A stretch of DNA of 6,273 nt, from assembly GCA_029777145.1 (NCBI GenBank), contig JAKOSS010000031.1, forward strand, positions 1 through 6,273, read 5' to 3'. Source of the DNA: Acidobacteriota bacterium (lineage in GTDB: Bacteria > Acidobacteriota > Blastocatellia > Pyrinomonadales > Pyrinomonadaceae). Of this stretch, positions 4,176-6,273 are shown in pieces. A model generated the notes under the pieces. That model was given only the letters and a program-made list of their open reading frames with translations, ran no database searches and was not told the DNA's origin. Both the position numbers and the translations under genes were made by a program. Each line of letters starts with the position of its first letter. The first letter of the stretch is position 1.

Positions 4176-5506
4176 TTCTTGAGCGCGCGATCGATCGCGT
4201 CACGGAATCCGTCAGCACTGAGATCGCGAACCTTGACGCCGTTGACAAAGATCGTCGGCGTTCCGTTAATCCCGAGCGATTTGCCGTCGTCCATGTCTCG
4301 TTTGACCTCGGCGGCGATCTTTTCGCTTTGAAAGTCTAACCCGAATTGCGGGAGATTCAAACCAACCTCGGCGGCGTATTTCTTGAGCGACTCGTCGTCG
4401 AGAGCGGACTGGTTTGCGTACAACAACTCGGTGTATTCGAAGAACTTACCCTGCGCCGCGGCGGCATTTGCGGCGAGTGCGGCCCGGTACGCATCCTTGT
4501 GCAGGACGGTCAGCGGATAATCGCGGACGACGAGCCGAACCTTGTTCCCGTATTCCGCCAAAACCTTCTTGAGGATCGGGTGCGTCGCCGAACAAGCCGA
4601 ACATTGAAAATCTGAAAACATGACGACTGTCACCGGAGCCGTTGCTTCGCCGCGCGACGGATGTCCTTCGGTCGCGATCTTGAAGACCAGCGGCGCCGGT
4701 TCCCGGTACATGATCTGCGGTCGGTACTTGGCGATGAGCCGCCTTCGGAAGGCAGATGCAAGTTCTTCGCGTTCGCCGTCCGAGTAGTCCTTGAGCTTGT
4801 CGGTGATCTCGCTCGCAACGAGTTGATACGGTTCGACTCCGAGCGATTTCGCCTCGGCGATGACGAGTTTTGAAAGGATCAGCGAATCTACTTCTTCCTT
4901 CAGCTGATCAAATATCTTCGCCTTCGCCTCGAACAGTTCGACTTTGTTCTTCGATTCGAAAAGGGCGTATGTCAGCGGTTTGCCGGAAACCGTCGCCAGA
5001 ACGTCGGTCGGACGCAGCGTCGCCGAATTGACGTCCTTGCCGTTGACCGTCTTGTATTTCGACTTCAAGGCCGCAACGAAATTCATGAACGCCTTTTGTT
5101 CCGGTTCGACTCGCAGATAAGCGACGATGCGCGGCTTCATTTCAGCGAGAGTCTTGTCTCCGAGAGCCGCCCGGTTCGCGTCGTAGATCTCCTGGATCTG
5201 GGCGTCGGTCGGATCGGGAACCTTGTCGGCGATCTCCGACTTGAAGAGTTTCTCGACCGTCGTCTTCCGGGCTTTGGCCTCTTCATCGGCGAGCATGTCG
5301 ATGATCTGCGCCTCAAGAAATTCCTTCCGGCGATCGGCCATGATCTGCGCGAGATTCAGGTACGCCGCCTTGGTTTCCGGCGGCAGGTCGCCGACCGTGA
5401 TGCGTTCGCCGGCAACGATCGCAAGCACCTGCTCGTCCGTTTGTGCCGTCGAAATGATCGTCGCGGCGGCAATGATAATGAGCGCAAATATGTGTCGTTT
5501 GAACAT
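4172..5506 (-). CDS. Exported thiol oxidoreductase: tandem SurA-N-like region fused to a DsbA/thioredoxin-fold domain
   Basis: The 444-aa product starts with a signal peptide (MFKRHIFALIIIAAATIIST, cleavage probably near residue 20-22), so it acts outside the cytoplasm. Residues 24-110 open with VLAIVAGERITVGDL and continue as charged helices, resembling the N-terminal chaperone part of SurA/peptidyl-prolyl isomerase proteins. A second, similar opening, DVLATVSGKPLTYALF (about 167-183), starts another helical region to about 260. Residues about 275-444 form a DsbA-like (thioredoxin_4) domain: VTVVMFSDFQCSACS with redox cysteines 302 and 305 (CSAC), and GTPTIFVNG with cis-Pro417. It probably makes or reshuffles disulfides in exported proteins, with the N-terminal half binding unfolded clients. 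The ATG at 5506 is chosen because it begins the signal peptide; the GGAG just upstream is unusually close. It heads the minus-strand gene run. Confidence 0.88.
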   Translation of the reverse strand: MFKRHIFALIIIAAATIISTAQTDEQVLAIVAGERITVGDLPPETKAAYLNLAQIMADRRKEFLEAQIIDMLADEEAKARKTTVEKLFKSEIADKVPDPTDAQIQEIYDANRAALGDKTLAEMKPRIVAYLRVEPEQKAFMNFVAALKSKYKTVNGKDVNSATLRPTDVLATVSGKPLTYALFESKNKVELFEAKAKIFDQLKEEVDSLILSKLVIAEAKSLGVEPYQLVASEITDKLKDYSDGEREELASAFRRRLIAKYRPQIMYREPAPLVFKIATEGHPSRGEATAPVTVVMFSDFQCSACSATHPILKKVLAEYGNKVRLVVRDYPLTVLHKDAYRAALAANAAAAQGKFFEYTELLYANQSALDDESLKKYAAEVGLNLPQFGLDFQSEKIAAEVKRDMDDGKSLGINGTPTIFVNGVKVRDLSADGFRDAIDRALKK

Positions 5507-5561
5507 TCTCCGGGTTTGATTCGATTCTTCCGAGATTAGATGTCGGGCGGTCGAAGTTCCT

Positions 5562-5590
5562 AATTTAACGCAACGGTTCGGGGCTTGCAA
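5562..5590 (-). promoter_or_regulatory. Candidate sigma-70-like promoter for the minus-strand operon
   Basis: On the minus strand TTGCAA (5585-5590) and TAAATT (5562-5567) are separated by 17 bp. Transcription would start near 5555, leaving a leader of about 50 nt before the ATG at 5506. This is the only gene-free region upstream of the run apart from repeat spacers. The match is by eye only, with no experimental support. Confidence 0.35.
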
Positions 5591-5612
5591 TGCAATGACC
5601 GGAGCGTTTGGC

Positions 5613-5618
5613 TATGAT
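5613..5618 (+). promoter_or_regulatory. Candidate -10 element for the VOC gene
   Basis: TATGAT matches the sigma-70 -10 consensus at five of six positions and would place the transcript start about 20 nt before the ATG at 5645. A -35 at ideal spacing is poor; TTGCAA at 5585-5590 is 22 bp away. Weak evidence. Confidence 0.25.
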
Positions 5619-5633
5619 TGAAGTATCGGATTC

Positions 5634-5639
5634 GGGAGG
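5634..5639 (+). promoter_or_regulatory. Strong ribosome binding site of the VOC gene
   Basis: GGGAGG lies 5 nt before the ATG at 5645. It decides this start over an in-frame TTG at 5618, which lies upstream of the Shine-Dalgarno. Confidence 0.8.
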
Positions 5640-5644
5640 TATTT

Positions 5645-5992
5645 ATGTCTGAGAAAGTGAATTCGGCGATCGTCGATCATCTGGCGATCAAGTGCGGTGA
5701 TCTCGCGAACGCCGTTACGCAGTACGAGAATTTGGGTTTCAAACTCGAAACCCTGTACGACGATTGGGCGATGCTCCGCGACGCCAACGGATTCGGGATC
5801 GCGCTTCTGCCGCCCGCGTCGAAGCATCCGCCGCATCTGGGGCTCAGGGTCGAAACGATGGCTGAATTGGAAGCTGCCGCGAAACTTGAGGGACGACCGG
5901 TCAAGCCGCATCGGGACGGGACGAATTCGTTCTATACGAAGGGCGTCGATGGCCAGATCGTCGAGATGATCTGGTACCCCGAAGAATCTTGA
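5645..5992 (+). CDS. VOC-family (glyoxalase/bleomycin-resistance fold) protein
   Basis: A 115-aa single-domain protein with the vicinal-oxygen-chelate layout of two beta-alpha-beta-beta-beta modules. The first opens with VDHLAIKCGDLANAVTQYEN and continues with LGFKLE; the second contains HLGLRVETMAELEAAAK and ends in FYTKGVDGQIVEMIWY. Candidate metal ligands are His12, His64 and Glu107, the usual positions in each module. The fourth ligand position, in or near ALLPPAS, is not an obvious Glu, Gln or His. The reaction cannot be predicted: VOC proteins include lyases, dioxygenases, epimerases and resistance proteins. The last segment (KGVDGQIVEMIWY) resembles the DPDGNxxEl ending of lactoylglutathione-lyase-like members. 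It is divergent from the Dsb-like gene and 48 nt upstream of the DNA glycosylase gene, so it may be co-transcribed with it. Confidence 0.88.
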   Translation: MSEKVNSAIVDHLAIKCGDLANAVTQYENLGFKLETLYDDWAMLRDANGFGIALLPPASKHPPHLGLRVETMAELEAAAKLEGRPVKPHRDGTNSFYTKGVDGQIVEMIWYPEES

Positions 5993-6001
5993 ATTTTGTC
6001 G

Positions 6002-6022
6002 CGTGATCCGCGTCATCCGCGG
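6002..6022. repeat. Short direct repeat GTGATCCGC/GTCATCCGC
   Basis: Two 9-bp units, GTGATCCGC and GTCATCCGC, lie back to back, followed by GG, in the 48-nt spacer between the VOC and glycosylase genes. This word style is seen as a dispersed intergenic repeat in other bacterial genomes, as far as I recall. The only copy in this window is here. Confidence 0.4.
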
Positions 6023-6040
6023 CAGACTGATATCTTTTCG

Positions 6041-6273
6041 ATGAAAGCCGCTGACCAGCCTTCAAAACTAGCAACCGATTTCTTCCGGCGCGCCGACACG
6101 CTCGCGATCGCCCGCGAACTGATCGGGAAACTCCTTGTCGTCCCCGACGGGAACGGGAACCGCGTAACCGGAATGATCGTCGAAACAGAAGCGTATCTCG
6201 GCGAGATCGACCGCGCGGCGCACTCGTTCGGCGGTCGCCGGACCGCGCGCAACGAGATAACCTACGCCGCCGG
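6041..6273 (+). CDS. Putative 3-methyladenine DNA glycosylase (AAG/MPG family), 3' end beyond the window
   Basis: The first 77 codons of a base-excision-repair glycosylase that flips out and removes alkylated purines such as 3-methyladenine. From the ATG at 6041 the peptide has FFRRADTLAIARELIGKLLV, the usual N-terminal helix and first strand. Then comes GMIVETEAYLGEIDRAAHS, the active-site signature. Glu50 corresponds to catalytic Glu125 of human AAG, with Tyr52 and His61 matching Tyr127 and His136. GGRRTARNE follows; the family usually has RNEVMY or RNxxMF, and here it is RNEITY. There is no frameshift in the visible part; about 110-130 residues should lie beyond the edge. No clear Shine-Dalgarno precedes the ATG, and the frame is open further upstream, but homology begins right after this start. 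Confidence 0.9.
   Translation, partial: MKAADQPSKLATDFFRRADTLAIARELIGKLLVVPDGNGNRVTGMIVETEAYLGEIDRAAHSFGGRRTARNEITYAA

Noticed and set aside
5612..6016. Minus-strand open frame opposite the VOC gene
   Set aside because: It is the antisense shadow of the VOC protein. The plus-strand gene has a strong Shine-Dalgarno and recognisable family motifs.

Overview
The window looks like bacterial chromosome from an Acidobacteriota-type genome, probably Blastocatellia/Pyrinomonadales. This assignment is an inference. It rests on moderately GC-rich genes, the protein families seen, and intergenic spacers filled with low-complexity families built on CTCACTG, GATTTGCGATTTGC and TAGCTGATA words. No rRNA, tRNA, phage or transposase gene is visible.

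Layout. Everything from about 5506 down to the left edge is on the minus strand. In transcription order it runs: a secreted SurA-like/DsbA-like thiol oxidoreductase (5506-4172); a glutaminyl-peptide cyclotransferase lipoprotein (4163-3342, 8 nt spacer); a GuaD-type guanine deaminase (3311-2835, 30 nt spacer); an inverted-repeat spacer; a small YdcZ/DUF606 membrane protein (2739-2281); a 701-bp spacer made almost wholly of repeats; the xanthine dehydrogenase small subunit XdhA (1579-161); a 144-bp repeat spacer; and, at the left edge, five codons of what is probably xdhB. On the plus strand, reading away from a 138-bp divergent intergenic region, are a VOC/glyoxalase-fold protein (5645-5992) and the start of a 3-methyladenine DNA glycosylase of the AAG/MPG family (6041 to the right edge, incomplete).

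Two functional themes emerge. The first is purine salvage or catabolism: guanine deaminase makes xanthine, which XdhA with XdhB would oxidise to urate, and the YdcZ-type membrane protein lies between them. The second is envelope protein maturation: the Dsb/SurA-like protein and the glutaminyl cyclase are almost contiguous and both carry export signals.

The most unusual aspect is the repeat content. Several repeat families fill the spacers 3' of guaD, ydcZ and xdhA, right up to or into the stop codons. A 66-bp core recurs six times between ydcZ and xdhA. Pieces of one family also appear to have entered the xdhA reading frame twice, both times in the linker between its iron-sulfur and FAD domains. 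The xdhA stop codon itself lies inside a small palindrome.
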